A stretch of 64,000 nt of DNA from Brugia malayi (Eukaryota; Nematoda; Chromadorea; Rhabditida; Onchocercidae): positions 886,001-950,000 of the forward strand of contig NW_025062477.1 in assembly GCF_000002995.4 (NCBI RefSeq), given 5' to 3'. Each line of letters begins with the position of its first letter. Positions within the stretch are counted from its first letter, which is position 1. The notes beneath the pieces were generated by a model, which saw only the letters and a program-made list of their open reading frames with translations, made no database searches and was not told the DNA's origin. Positions 40,737-52,969 of the stretch are shown here, one piece after another. The translations under genes were made by a program, and so were the position numbers.

Positions 40737-43474
40737 TTATCCGGTACTCATGGTAAACGGTTTCGATTCAGTTACGATATCATTACTTGGCTTTACATTT
40801 GCATATAAAGGTGGTGATCGAAGTGGCAGTGGATATGGTTCAGTGATTTCTTGCTCGTTGTAATGATTCACACAGCTGAGATCAAAAAATGTTAGCATAG
40901 CTTCATAAATTGTATTTTCTCACTTGAAAAACCTACACAAAAAATTTAATATACAACGAAACAAAATTAGCATAAAAAGTTTAAAAGACTACAGATAGCT
41001 ACAAGATCACCCTACACTACAATTATTTAGTCGATAGATTTAAACTATTATACAGCTTTTTGGATTGGGACCAAAGCTAATAAGTACAACTAAATCAGAA
41101 ATTAGTGCTATATTCAGTATTCAGCGCAAAAAAATAATCAAAAATCTCTCATAAAATTAATTGTAACAGTACAATACTGAGCAAGATGAATAATAATAGA
41201 TAGAGATACTAAACAATCTGGTAACTTACAAGTATGCGTGTTTACCACCTGTTAATTCGAATTCAACAAGCCGAGTAATCCCAAGATCCTCTAACATTGG
41301 ACATCCAGTAAGTACATCACTTGTACATTCAACCACTCGAATCCATTCTATGCTAAGTGGTGACGGATTACGGAAGAACTTAAATGGTAATTCAACAGCG
41401 GCTACATATGCCCTGCAATAAACGTAGATTTAAAAACTATTTACCAGTTATCATAGATATGTATGTAAACCAAATTTTATGAGAAAAAAAAAATTTAATA
41501 CCTATATAAGTAATTTAAATTCCGACGACGATAATTTCGATGCAAGAAACGTGATGATAGATGAGCTCGATCATACATATAGTCAATTAATTCAGACAGT
41601 TTATAACAGTGTGGTCCAACAAATTCGTATGTTTTACCAATAGCATGTGGATCTACGATAGTTCTCTCAACACCTTTTGACACATCACCAACCTGTAAGT
41701 GATATCGTTACTGTATAGCTTTTTCATATATAAATGATTGAAAGTGGCAAAGGGAACGACATAAAATCTCATCATTTTGGAAAATTGTAAGCAAATTTCT
41801 GATTGGATAACCAATACTGAATTTACATTGCGATTGTAGAAATTGACTTGTCGTTACTTTTGAAGAAACGAATACATATTCCATTCCTTTTTCTCTTCTA
41901 TCACATAGCAAATATGTTAAGAATGCCTAACTACTACATATAAAAATCGTAGTATCTGCACATAAGTAATGCAATACTAATAGAACAATGTGATCTTTAA
42001 TTACATTGCAATTCTCGCAAATATATATTTGCAACACTGATGAAATTTGGGATTTATTTCATATGTAAAGCATAAGGATATTACCCAGATGGGCATTTTG
42101 TATGTATGCTCGCCCTTCCTGTAGACGAAAATCAGGCTTCTGTGCGGAATGCGCTGAATTGCTAGAAAATAATTAATAAATGCATCGTAATTCCCTCCAT
42201 ACATCATTCCTGGTCTGAAATTTCGGTGCATTGAAAAATCTTACATATAAAATTAGGCTGATTAGTTTTATACAAACTTCTGTAGCTAATTAATAGATGT
42301 ATCAACCTGAATACTTCAAGTGATGTAGAATATTTCAAAAAAAAAAAAGCATCACAAATAGTAATTTCTATCCTGTTTTAACACTCTGTTAGTACTATTA
42401 GAATTTTAAAAATAGAGTAACTTCCTAGAAATTTAGAACCTTATGATAGTAGCATTTGGGAATTCTTCACGGACAACTTCTTCGCCAAGTCCTTTGGTGC
42501 GAAGAAATTGTGATGGTTTATTGAATAGTGTCGGTGGAGTATTCTTAGAAGCATTCATTGCCGACATGTGAATAAATCTGAAAAAAGATCGTATATTTAT
42601 GATCCAGTCGATAATTTCTCTGAAATCAATAGAACTCAAATCTAAACTATAAATTTTAACAAAATTGTGACGCTGACTTTTGTATTCCCATTTCTTTGGC
42701 AATCCGAGCGATTCGTCGAGCTCCTTCAACATGAGTCTCTTCAAATGAATAATTTTTTGTTTCGTATCTTGCACCAATTAAATTTACAACTACATTGCTG
42801 TATCTGATAGCTTGTCGAATACTTTCCTCATCTTTTAATTGAAATGGTAATAGCAGTACTTGACCAAGTTCACCATGTACCTAAATTATCAGATTTGCTT
42901 TTAAAATGACAAAAGTCTTACATAGATTTTTTGACACCCTACATAACAATCAAATAAAACGAATTTTGTAAACTAAATGTGCAATGTCTCATATTTTAGA
43001 CCTCGGAAAAACAAAAAAAGAAAAATATCTTTTATCCCAAAAACTCTTTACTCAAGAGAATAATCAAAACGAGAAAATGAACTCTTAGTTGTCGAGTGTA
43101 ATATGGATCTTGTCGACTTGGCAAAATAATTTGATGACCTTCTTTTGCAAGTCTATTTATCAGTAACCTGCCCAATAATCCAGTACAACCGAAAACAGTT
43201 ACAACGTTGCCAGAGAAGCTGCATCGACCACCTGTTCCCTGTAATGCATGTTCGAAAAAGCCAAAAATTAAAACTGATAAAACTGGAAATGCGTCTTACA
43301 CCAAGATCCTTGTAGTTTAATAATGTTTACCTTTCTGAATGCAGCAAGTTTACTCGTTGGACTCGGTTTCGGTAAATCAAGTTGAGTGGCTGATGTACTA
43401 CAATAAAGTGCCTTGCAAAGGTTACCTTCAATACCCAATATACGACATCGTCGGATACTACCAACAATGAGCAT
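40737..43474 (-). CDS. NDUFA9: NADH dehydrogenase (ubiquinone) 1 alpha subcomplex subunit 9
   Basis: This is an accessory subunit of mitochondrial complex I with an atypical short-chain dehydrogenase fold that binds NADPH structurally. Exons in transcript order: 43331-43474, 43083-43238, 42678-42880, 42440-42577, 42085-42214, 41502-41692, 41230-41412, 40737-40875, giving 427 aa in frame. Residues 1-45 are Arg/Ser-rich, consistent with a mitochondrial presequence. The Rossmann glycine motif is GCTGLLG at 65-71 after VVTVF. Later family motifs are [39 protein letters not shown] and a C-terminal [10 protein letters not shown]. The start ATG at 43474 lies 11 nt after an acceptor-like TTTTTAG, which suits spliced-leader addition. 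It is likely the upstream cistron of an operon with ccpp-1. Confidence 0.93.
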
Positions 43475-43485
43475 TTTCAGTTCCT

Positions 43486-43494
43486 CTAAAAATA
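43486..43494 (-). promoter_or_regulatory. Probable trans-splice acceptor for NDUFA9
   Basis: The minus-strand sequence TTATTTTTAG ends at 43486 and is followed by 11 nt and the NDUFA9 ATG. No upstream exon that would pair with it by cis-splicing is seen. Spliced-leader addition is inferred, not observed. Confidence 0.5.
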
Positions 43495-44347
43495 AGTCTC
43501 TCAATTTGAAAATGTTTCTTTTGAGAAACCTACAAATATATGTATGAATTTCAATTTCTTAAAAAAAATCTAAAACACTGGAACAAAATTGGGATCGTTA
43601 ACACCCATTGTTACAGCATATACATACGGTGACTTGAAAACCATTTCTATATTTCTTGTAAACACTTTTTTCACAACTGGTAAGCTCTCAAATATTAGAT
43701 TTATAAAATTTGAAGGGATCAATATAGTATTAGCCTTTAAACAATTGGTATTATCATTATGCGAAAAAACAAAATATAGTTAAGCAAAGAATGCATATCC
43801 ATAATTGTTCAGCAATTCATAAAAGAAATGGTACTATTTATTTGCACTGTGAGCAAAGAAAAAAATCAGTACATGGCAAATCCTCATAAATATCAATTTC
43901 ACTACATTTCCTAAATAAATCAATCCTAACACATTTACTACTCAAGAAATAAATATACATGCACATGATACTGAAAGCTAAATTTACAACAGCACAGAAG
44001 AAAAAAAAAATACCTTAAAATTACAAAAATATCATAATTCAATACTTGTCTAGCAAATAATTATTATTACACATATTATCACAAAAAAATTCTTTAAAAT
44101 ATGAATAAATAAAAAAGTCAATAATATAACAAGTTTTTGACTACCCGCTAATCTTTACTGTAAAGCTAGTCAATATCATTAAAAACAATCTGTTGAGCAA
44201 AACGTTACTAAAAATAACACGTCGATTGATTGCTAGTTAATTTGTTGAAGAAATCTGAGCACTTATTTCTGTATGAGGTGACGTATAAGGCGCGCTCCTA
44301 TAATAAGAAATAGAACGTATCAGATATGAACTCGTCTAGTAGTTTTC
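43495..44347. other. Intergenic region between KGD4-like and NDUFA9
   Basis: No exon is supported. The plus-strand frame at 43589-43783 has no resemblance to a known protein. The region should hold the 3' UTR of the KGD4-like gene and possibly an NDUFA9 promoter. Confidence 0.5.
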
Positions 44348-45350
44348 TCAGGAAGAATTATCCAGTCCATACGCACCACCATTCTAAACATAAATAATTT
44401 AATGCAAAGTTACCATGACAACAAGATATATACATGTATAAACTAACACATTCACATACCTACATACAATTGTCTATAACAATAAAAATATGGATCGACA
44501 GAGCTACGAACGCTCATAGACATAAACATAGGGATTCTGATCGATATAATCAGTTGGAAAGTTGAATAAAATGAAGCAGCTACTAATGGGTTATCTAAGA
44601 AATAGAATTACATCTAAAATAAGTATGACTGAAGATGGTTTGTCAAAGTTCAAAACTCAATTACAGATAATATTTCCCCCTAATGCTAAAGAAAACTTGC
44701 ATCACGTTAAAAAAAAATAAATAAGTTATTGAAATTCATAAAAATTATGGACTTACATTGATAACATGACATTCTTCCTCGGATATTTGCTTACGACGAA
44801 GAAATGAAGGTAGCTGCCAATCTTCAATTAATTCGCCTCGTTGAATGTTAGTTTTTACTGCCGATGGTGATACATTCGATGAAGAAAGCAACTTTTCTGC
44901 AAATCAAATTTCTTCGAAAGAAAAATCATCTCAAATGATTACTAGAAGATTAATTTTAATACAAAATCTCAGTTCAATTGATTAAGCTAAATTAAATAAC
45001 TTATTTTAACTCACACCAGTTCAGTTGAATACGACGGAAGTTTCTGAAATATTCTGAAAATATTGCATGGATCAAATCAGAATAAGAACTAGGGTATTAT
45101 TAACATAAAGGACCAACCAGATACTGATGAAGATTCTGATTCACGTATCACTGGTGATAAGGTTGACCTAAAAAAGTGACAGAGAAATTGCTACAACTCT
45201 ATATGGAAAACCTTGGATAATTTTAATACTTCTGACTAATCGATGGAATTTTGCCGCTTCAGAATACGAATAATAAAATATATACCGATCATAGTGAGGT
45301 CGTGGAAGTCGAGCACCAACGAATTTGATTAAGGGCTTGCGCACGTGACT
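44348..45350 (-). CDS. KGD4: KGD4/MRPS36-like subunit 4 of 2-oxoglutarate dehydrogenase (C-terminal exons)
   Basis: Family members are small mitochondrial proteins that tether the E3 component to the 2-oxoglutarate dehydrogenase core; the animal protein was earlier called ribosomal protein MRPS36. Exons 45286-45350, 45118-45167, 44757-44896 and 44348-44383 join in frame and give 96 residues to the stop. They start SHVRKPLIKFVGARLPRP, matching the family's Lys-Pro-x-Pro-Leu-Ile-x-Phe N-terminal motif, and end LPSFLRRKQISEEE, then INNGGAYGLDNSS, matching the C-terminal Arg-Arg-Lys...Glu-Glu-Glu...Gly-Gly motif that binds the core. No ATG lies in the first listed exon, so at least one 5' exon is missing. 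A phase-compatible one is at 45656-45814. The short length makes the family call moderate. Confidence 0.65.
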
Positions 45351-45655
45351 CTAAAAACAAAAAATCAGACATGCAAATTAGAAAACTAGACAACACTTTC
45401 TTAAATCAATACAGCTATCTCGTCTTATAAATAACCGGAGGTCAAAAGGCAGTTCGAGCACAATTATATCACTCCATTCATATGATTACTAAACAGCTAA
45501 AGCAAGTTGTGTACAAATAACTTTTAGTCAGAATTATGCCGAAATGATATAATAAGCACCAGTATATATGGAAAGTTTTACTTTATGCTTCGATAAAAAA
45601 TAAACTTGAAACTAACGCTAAGCATTATGTTATTTGATAAATTATTCACAACTAC

Positions 45656-46120
45656 TGATAAATGCGAATTCATCTTTTCCTCAAACTTTTTGAGATGTAT
45701 TGTTCTGTTCTGAGTACTACTGCAGCAAATATTCCCAGGTTCTTCAAGTTTACGTTGAATCAATGCCTCACTAGTTCTTCCTAATTTTCCAACGCAATTT
45801 TCCGACTCCAATCTCTGTAAAAAATAAAAAGAAAACATACTGCTAGAATTTTCCCAAAATAATATACCAAGTTCGAAGAAATCACTTTGAAAAAAATTGT
45901 GAGGATATAAACTTGAAGCAGAATATAAATTAGGAAAAACTTTCAATTAATAGAAGTGAAAATTTCTATTACTTTTACACAACTATTAGGATTGAGAGAA
46001 AACAAGATCTTAACGGATACCAATTTTTGAATGATCTTGAAAAGCAGGAATACCTTGAAAGATTCCCTTTGAAAAATTGAACAATACAGTTTAGAAAGCC
46101 AATGAAAAACCGAGAAAAAC
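45656..46120 (-). CDS. Candidate 5' coding exons upstream of the KGD4-like gene
   Basis: Two minus-strand exons, 46054-46120 and 45656-45814, have good acceptors (TTTTCAG, TTTTACAG), GT donors and compatible phase. The second also joins in frame to the KGD4-like exon at 45350. They encode about 75 residues of a basic, helical peptide containing SKLYCSIFQRESFK, RLESENCVGKLGRT and HLKKFEEKMNSHLS. The ATG in KKFEEKMNSHLS could itself start the KGD4-like protein. Alternatively these exons belong to a separate small gene. A further possible start exon begins at ATG 46585 (MKIECRSKQYLLLEII...), but its phase does not join cleanly. Function is unknown. Confidence 0.4.
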
Positions 46121-47463
46121 CTGAAAATGAAATTATATTCAACCCTACAACATTATATGAAACGAGAAATTTGAAGTTACACGTTTTCCACGCTTTGTCG
46201 GTGCGAGATGACTGATTTTATTTGTCTAGCTATTCATCCTAACCTTCACACTTTTTAGGATTCAACACAATTCATTCGACACAAAGAGAGATACTTCAAT
46301 ATGAACAAGAATTCTTTTAACTAGTTGATCATCAATCCACGAAACTATAAGTAACTAAATTATCACTACAAAGACAGCAACTACTTTCGACCTGTAACAA
46401 ATACAAACACAAACACACAAAAAAAAAAAAAAAAAACTGCATGCAAGTTCACACGAGATTATTCACTCAAAAAATTTCAAACACAGAAATGAAATAGAAA
46501 TTTTAACCGTTTCGCTACCATAATGCTTATTTGGCGAAATAATTTCTAGCAGAAGATATTGTTTGCTCCTGCACTCAATTTTCATCGTTTTTCCACATCT
46601 GAAATGATTCCTTTTACTGGAAATTTCATCAATATTATTTCAGCTAAAATATAAAATATTCCCCAATTTTTGTATTTATCATTAGCTTAGTTATGGCAAT
46701 GTTTATTTTAAATTAGCACAATTTTATTACTGAGCAAATAACAGATAATAACTAACAATTGATATGACAGTTGAAAAGTTTTAAAATTAATGCATAAAAT
46801 GAATTTATCATTGAAGAGAAAAACTTCTTCCATGCAGTAAGATCATTAACTTATTGATGTAAACAAAGTTTATTTTAGCACAACCAGCTGACCCTATCCT
46901 ACTAAATCAGCTCAATGAAACAAACGTCCGTAAGAGCGTTCCGGTAGAAAAGCCCGGCTTTAACGGCCCGTGGAAAGTGGTTGGTTAGTACGTCTCGTGA
47001 CAATAAACTCTCCGTCATACTGAATCTCTCATTTCTTGATATCTGTCTGATTTGAACTTAATTTGAACTTTATGTTGTTTTCTTCAATGCGCATATTATC
47101 AAAAGTAATTCTAAAATTATGATAAATATAGTATGAAAATTCTATTATAATAACATCGATGTTCTAGCAATTTCACTCATAAATTTTTATCATTTATCGA
47201 ATTCAAGCAATTTATTATTATTATTATTTTTTTTAAAGTGGGAAATTTAACTTTCATCCCAAAAATTGCTTTATAGATAGAATATGCTACATGCTTGTTA
47301 TGTATAAGTTTATTATTTATTTAATTAAAATTTGTTTTATCACTAATAATTTTGTTACTAAATTTCTACTAGGTACTTATGTATTTGTGAATTAATCAGT
47401 GCTATTATCTTCTAAATGAAGCATCGCTTAAATTATTTTATTTAGTATACAGGCTAATCTGTT
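46121..47463. other. Divergent intergenic region with a GC-rich island
   Basis: This lies between minus-strand genes on the left and a plus-strand gene on the right. A short patch at about 46921-47000 is much richer in G and C than its surroundings and contains the near-palindrome AAAGCCCGGCTTT. Apart from the tentative minus-strand start exon at 46585, no coding exon is seen. Two acceptor-like sites (TTTAG ending 47445 and TACAG ending 47452) precede the ATG at 47464. Confidence 0.5.
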
Positions 47464-50028
47464 ATGTTTGGTGATGAAAATAGAAACAGCTTGCTGGCAA
47501 CAGTTATATTTCGTCCATTATATATGAGAAAATGGTTGGATTATTTAAAATCAGCTAGTAGTTAGTTTAATTTTTGTTTGTTTATATTAAGAATCAACTC
47601 CGTATGCGCTTGATTTATTTTTTGAAAATTCTTTGAACAACAGTTGCTCTCAAATTCTTCCAGAAAATGAAATGAAAATAGGATTAGAATGATGCACTCA
47701 AGTCATAAAATGAATTTCACGTAACTGTGAAAAGAATGAGGTTTTAAAATGTGAAATTTTATGCAAATACATTGTAGATGATGTAAACGACAGTAATTCT
47801 GCTTGTGTTAATGTGGCAGCAAGTGGACAAAATGATGATGAGAGCACGTTTTCCTCATCTTATATGTTCAAAAGATTGAAAGAATTTTGCACCGATGAAA
47901 GTACTTTTTTTTTTTTTAAATCGTAGTTAACTGATTAGTAAATTTGAATAGTACAGCAGTAAAAGAATACATGAGATTTGTCATTTTGTCATTCCAGACT
48001 GAGCTAACATGGACTTTTTCTCAAAATACTTTTTAGGAGCTACTTTTTAAATGAGTAGGAAGGCCTTAATTATGGTGAATACTCATATATACTTATTAAT
48101 TAATTTTCCAGTTTATCAGCATTTTTTTCTGGTGAGTTCGTTTATTTACAACTCTTTTGCAGATATTAATTTCGAGAAGTGGATAACGTTAAAGAGCATG
48201 AAAGGAGCATTTTTTGGTCAAACTGTACTTAGTGTAATCACGGGAGCAATTTTAGCAAAAGCTAATCAACAAAACATGAGAAGTTTTCCTGTAAATTCGA
48301 TTTTGTTACTCTTTTACCTTCAGCACTTTTCCTCTAGAAACATGAATAATTTAAGCCAAAAAACGAGTCAAATAGTTTTTGTTGTTAGCTTTACTTCATT
48401 TGATTGCATCTATCGAATTTCACTGCATTCTAATTGTTTTTGGTGCACAATTATAATTCTACAAAAATCGAAGAAAGATTCCAAAGTGAATTGAATTGAA
48501 TTAAGGTTTACTGAATGGAAAGAAAGTTAAATTTTCAGGATAGTAACATCAGTAATGGATTGAGGAAGTGTTTAACGAAAAGCATTTTTAGCGGCGCTGC
48601 TATGGCCGTCAACATTGGATTCATAATGTATTAAAATTGAATGCTTTGTGGATGTACTGTAAGGAATTAGAAGTAGTTTCAAAGTGTAGCAGATTGCAGT
48701 TGTATGAGCTAGAGAATTAATTTGCAGGATTTCTATAACAGAATTTGCAAGATGGCGTGAGTATTTTTCAATTTGGACTGTTCCATGTGCTACGAGTAAG
48801 TGTTTTCAAACAAATTTTGAAACAAGTTAGCAAATGCTACTATAAATAGCACAAATACTACTGTGAGAAATGAATAACTTTATTGAAGTTCAGCACAGTT
48901 CGATATTGGAGTTTGTCTTGGGATAGATACTAGAAATTACTTATCAGCCCCAAAGATGGCACTATCGAAATGATTAAATTTTATGAAAAGTTGTACAGAT
49001 TTCAGTATGATTTACCTGTTTGCATATTTCTGTTCCTTCATTGAGCTAATTCAAACTTTCAGCTGTTATTCCAGCTATTCTCAGTTATTCATTGAGTGTG
49101 AAACCCCTACAAGCGATACAAAGTGGACTAATGTTAGGGTAGGTTTTTTTAGTAGTTTTTTAAGTATCACTCATGTCTAGAATAGCATATTCTGATTTGA
49201 AAGTGTATTATGCATGCAATAACATATAGTGAACTTTAGTAAATTCTATAAATTTTATCAGACTTCTGTTATTCTAATATTAATCCGCTATTGCATGAAC
49301 CCTCATAATCAATGTATGTGATTATCGCATGATCCATTAGAACTTAGTATTTTAATCAGCTTAAATTTTGTTGATAGTGAAATCAATTTTTTCTTTGCAT
49401 ATGGGACATTAGATAATGAAAAGAAAATTTTACTGAAATATACTGTACTGTTGTCATATATATTTAGTTATTTAGAAGAGGACCTTTCTCATATTATTTA
49501 AAATTTTTGCTCAAGATATGAATTTTTCTTTGCAGAGAGCGCACATTAGATAATTTCTAGACTTAATTGTAATTATTATCCTTATTTGTTGATGTGGATT
49601 TGATCAGTGATAATATGAATGTATTTGTGCTTTCAAATGGCTTAGATCCTATCTCTGATCCTTCCATTTTTTTAAGGATGCTCCTAATTTTTTGACTAAT
49701 TCATTCTTTTTCAAACATTAGCACAATGCATGTGAAATGCATACTTCTTGGCCATTGAATACTCACCAAACATAAAACATAAAGAAATAGAATAGTTTGC
49801 AGGGTGTTGTCGTCGTTGGCAATTTTTAGTGCTTCTCTGTTTTACGATTTATCAACCGATGAGATATATCAATGTGTTAAGAATAACATTGAAATCGAAT
49901 TGAAGAAAGAAAGAGAAAGCGAATTGTACAGATTTATGAAAGAGCATCATATTCGGAGTAAATGGTTTGGAAAGTGGATGTTGAATAGAAGTCGTGTAGA
50001 TGATGATATTGATGATGATTTATTTTGA
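47464..50028 (+). CDS. Four-helix membrane protein, possibly TIMMDC1 (complex I assembly factor)
   Basis: Exons 47464-47560, 47778-47900, 48163-48290, 48539-48627, 48728-48795, 49063-49138 and 49803-50028 form one frame of 268 aa. After a polar N-terminus of about 85 residues come four hydrophobic segments, at roughly 88-106 (FFGQTVLSVITGAILAK), 132-148, 168-180 and 188-205. A highly charged C-terminal helix (ELKKERESELYRFMKEHH) and an acidic tail DDDIDDDLF follow. Size, four central helices of Tim17-like character, small-residue pattern and charged C-terminal helix resemble TIMMDC1, an inner-membrane factor for assembly of the complex I membrane arm. The similarity is weak by eye, so another small membrane protein is possible. 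Confidence 0.6.
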
Positions 50029-51162
50029 TAAATATAACTGTTCGATGGGTGACAGTAGACATTATTGCTTGTTCTAGAATTTAAATTGATTTTTTCTTAA
50101 CCTTTAGAAGTATGTCCATATCTTTCAATAAGACAAATTTGAACTAGTTGTGCAGGATATTCAAATAGTTGGATGATATTTAGACATTTTATCACCTCTT
50201 TTTTTAGCATGTTGATCTAGCGAGCACCATTTATTTGTTTTATATCAATCGTAAATTATTACATGCTCATTGTTGTTTTATAATAGTAGGATAATAATTT
50301 TAATACTTGTTACTGCATATATAATTTCCAGGGTTGCTTGTATTATTGTCAGCTTGTCATGTTGTTAAATTGCGTACGGATTTTCTATTATTGGTGCTTA
50401 TTAAATTATTCTGTATCCGATTTTGGAAGGTAGTGATCGTGTAAGGGGCTCTCATGGATACTTTTCCAGAAAGTATCATTTTTTTCATTAGGTAAAGAAG
50501 ATTTTTTTAATATAATACATTTTCTGTTTTTACTTAATACTCTTAATTTTTGAAATGATTAATTATGAACTTATAACAATTGGAATTAGACTTCCTTCAT
50601 AAGAACTGGAAGATCATCGGAACGATACCTTGGTACATTTGTGAAATGAAAGATGATAAGATGGAAAGACTGAGTGAAATTAGATAATCTACTGTAGCAC
50701 TTGGAGTGAACAATATCACTGATCTTCAAACTTTTAAAGTTTCTTGAAAAAACTAGATTTCTGAATGAATTGGTCCGATAATTTTGATTTGAAAGAATCT
50801 TGTCGGTCGTAAGGAGAAAAATTGTACTAGCGCAAAAATTAGTGAGGCAGCTTTAACGATTTATGGAAATACATACCGGATTTTTTCCATTTACTTTTAA
50901 AGCTCAATATTTTTTTCTTTTTTTCCAGTAGCTTGGATAGTATTTTTTTTTTTTTCTTTTAAATTACATCAGTTAAAGCATTGACAATGTACAGCCTCTA
51001 TTCGAGAGCTGTGCATTATATTTTTTGTGAAGTCATATGTAACTTGTAAAAGTTTTAAACAACTATTAAAAAAAGATGCCGACATTTTAAGCTTACTGTA
51101 GATTTTTTCAGCTACTAACAGATTTTTAATCTCCTTTTACCTCACACAAAGGCAAATGTTCA
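50029..51162 (+). other. Intergenic region between the TIMMDC1-like gene and FITM2
   Basis: No coding exon is seen. It probably holds the 3' UTR of the upstream gene and the FITM2 promoter and leader. An acceptor-like TTTTTTCAG at about 51103-51111 lies some 50 nt before the FITM2 ATG. Confidence 0.5.
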
Positions 51163-52969
51163 ATGATGGATAGAACTAAATATAGACAATCTGTGCAGCG
51201 TCATTCAAATATTGCTGAAGCATGTGATGCGCTATGTGGCATATCGATACATTTTGCCCGTAAATATCTCTACTTAAGGACAGATCGAAAAGCTATATTC
51301 CATCTTCTGGCAGTTTTTGTATTATCACTTTTCGCTGCTTTTGTGCCTTTACCAAATCACTATTATTTTGTAAAGGTTTCTTTTTCTTTTTTTTTTGCTA
51401 GATGAATTTTTGCTTTTTCTCAATAACAAATTTGCCCGTTTAATAATAGATTTATTCTTCTAAGGTTTAATATCGAATATTTATAGAAGAATAATATTTT
51501 GAATAGTTATTTTGTTAAATTGGGTTGGTTCTGGACATGTGTCGTTGTCTGTCCATTTATTTGGTATATTTCTACTGCTGTTGGGCAAAGCATGTCAGGT
51601 ATGTCCTTTAGCTGTTATTTTCTTTTTCTTCATTTTCAGTTAATTTAAGCACTTTTCATTTTTCTGTTAAAAGATGCAAATTATATTAAATTGAAGTTTC
51701 AAATTTTCTATGTATTTCTTATCTCTTGGAATTATTCGTTTAAGTGATGATTTTGATTTTCATATAATTTTAATGTTTCTATTGGAGGAATTCATGAATT
51801 TCAGGAATTATAAAAAATTTAAGCCGTATGGTAATCGCAACAACAATATGGTACTATTGCACTCATTCGTAAGATTTTAGTACTTTACATTTTGAGTTTT
51901 TTTTTCTTACACTTCTCACTTTTTATCTTTAACTTTATCACTGAAACTTACATATTATACTACATTTTCCATTTATTATATTAGTAATATGAGGATCTAA
52001 ACGATATTTAGAGATCAGTAGTAACGTTTATTTTATGCGACCAGCTTGGCATATGTTTCAGATTTGTGGTATTTGAACAGATGACAGGTCACTGCCATGG
52101 ATCTAAGCTAAGTTCTCGTTCATCATGTGCTGTTGATGGTGGCAAGTGGATCCCTGGCTTCGATATCAGTGGTCATTGCTTTATCCTTATCTACAGTTCT
52201 CTTATCATATGTGAAGAAGTAAGTTATTTGTTACTGTCAAAAGATTTGCAGGAATTTCTAGAATTTCTAATTATCTTATTTTCAGTTTGGTTATATTTTT
52301 TTATCAACTTTGATTTAATGTTTCAATTTTCAGGCATTAGCATTCCGCAACATAACAATAATTCATCGTACTCGAAAGATGCCATCGGTTAAAAATGGAA
52401 ATCTTATCAGAATTTTTTTCCTTTCTATGTGTGTTCTTCACCTACTTTGGGTAATGATATATCATTTTTAGCAATAAAACACCAAGAGTTACTTTTTTGT
52501 TTCTGGTTTTCGGGAAGAAATTCGAAAAATATCTGATCAGTAAAATAGTTCTTCAGTGATTTGTAATGGAATCCTTTAGACGTAAAACAAATTTTATTAA
52601 GAATGCATAATTGTTAATAAACGCTTCTGTCGACTTACGATGAATCTTTTTTTGACCGAAAAATTTGCGAATAAACAAACTTTCTGCTTATAACCATCTT
52701 TGCTGTCAATTTTTAAGATCATTTCTGTGATATGTGCATTTCTTGAACTCAGCTAAAATTCATTCTAAATTAATTTAAACATTCTTTTAAACAACTTATT
52801 TTCTTTGCAGGATTTTGAACTGTTGATTTCGGTCCTTTACTATCATCACATTTATCACAAAATGATGGGTGCAATAATCGCCGTGCTTTGCTGGTATTTT
52901 ACCTATCATATTTGGTACAGGAAAGTTGGGATTCCACCGTTGCCACTACAACCTCGTAAACTGATATAA
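51163..52969 (+). CDS. FITM2: Fat storage-inducing transmembrane protein (FITM2 family)
   Basis: This is an ER multi-pass membrane protein needed for normal lipid-droplet formation; the family has acyl-CoA diphosphatase activity and resembles lipid phosphate phosphatases. Exons 51163-51375, 51487-51598, 51805-51868, 52062-52218, 52334-52450 and 52811-52969 encode 273 aa (human FITM2 262). Six hydrophobic segments are visible. The signature FDISGHCF in exon 4 contains the first catalytic histidine, H168. The second catalytic histidine is expected in the YYHHIYHK stretch at about 231-238. C-terminal features are ITIIHRTRK and a proline-rich tail. The gene begins ATGATG; the first is taken as the start. 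It is on the same strand as the preceding membrane-protein gene, but 1.1 kb away. Confidence 0.93.

Noticed and set aside
45009..45048. Minus-strand exon-like segment NFRRIQLNW between two KGD4-like exons
   Set aside because: Including it introduces a stop in every phase tested; skipping it joins 45118 to 44896 cleanly in frame.
48051..48494. The 147-codon plus-strand frame as an independent gene
   Set aside because: Only its middle part (48163-48290) is coding, as exon 3 of the four-helix membrane protein; the flanks are intron sequence.
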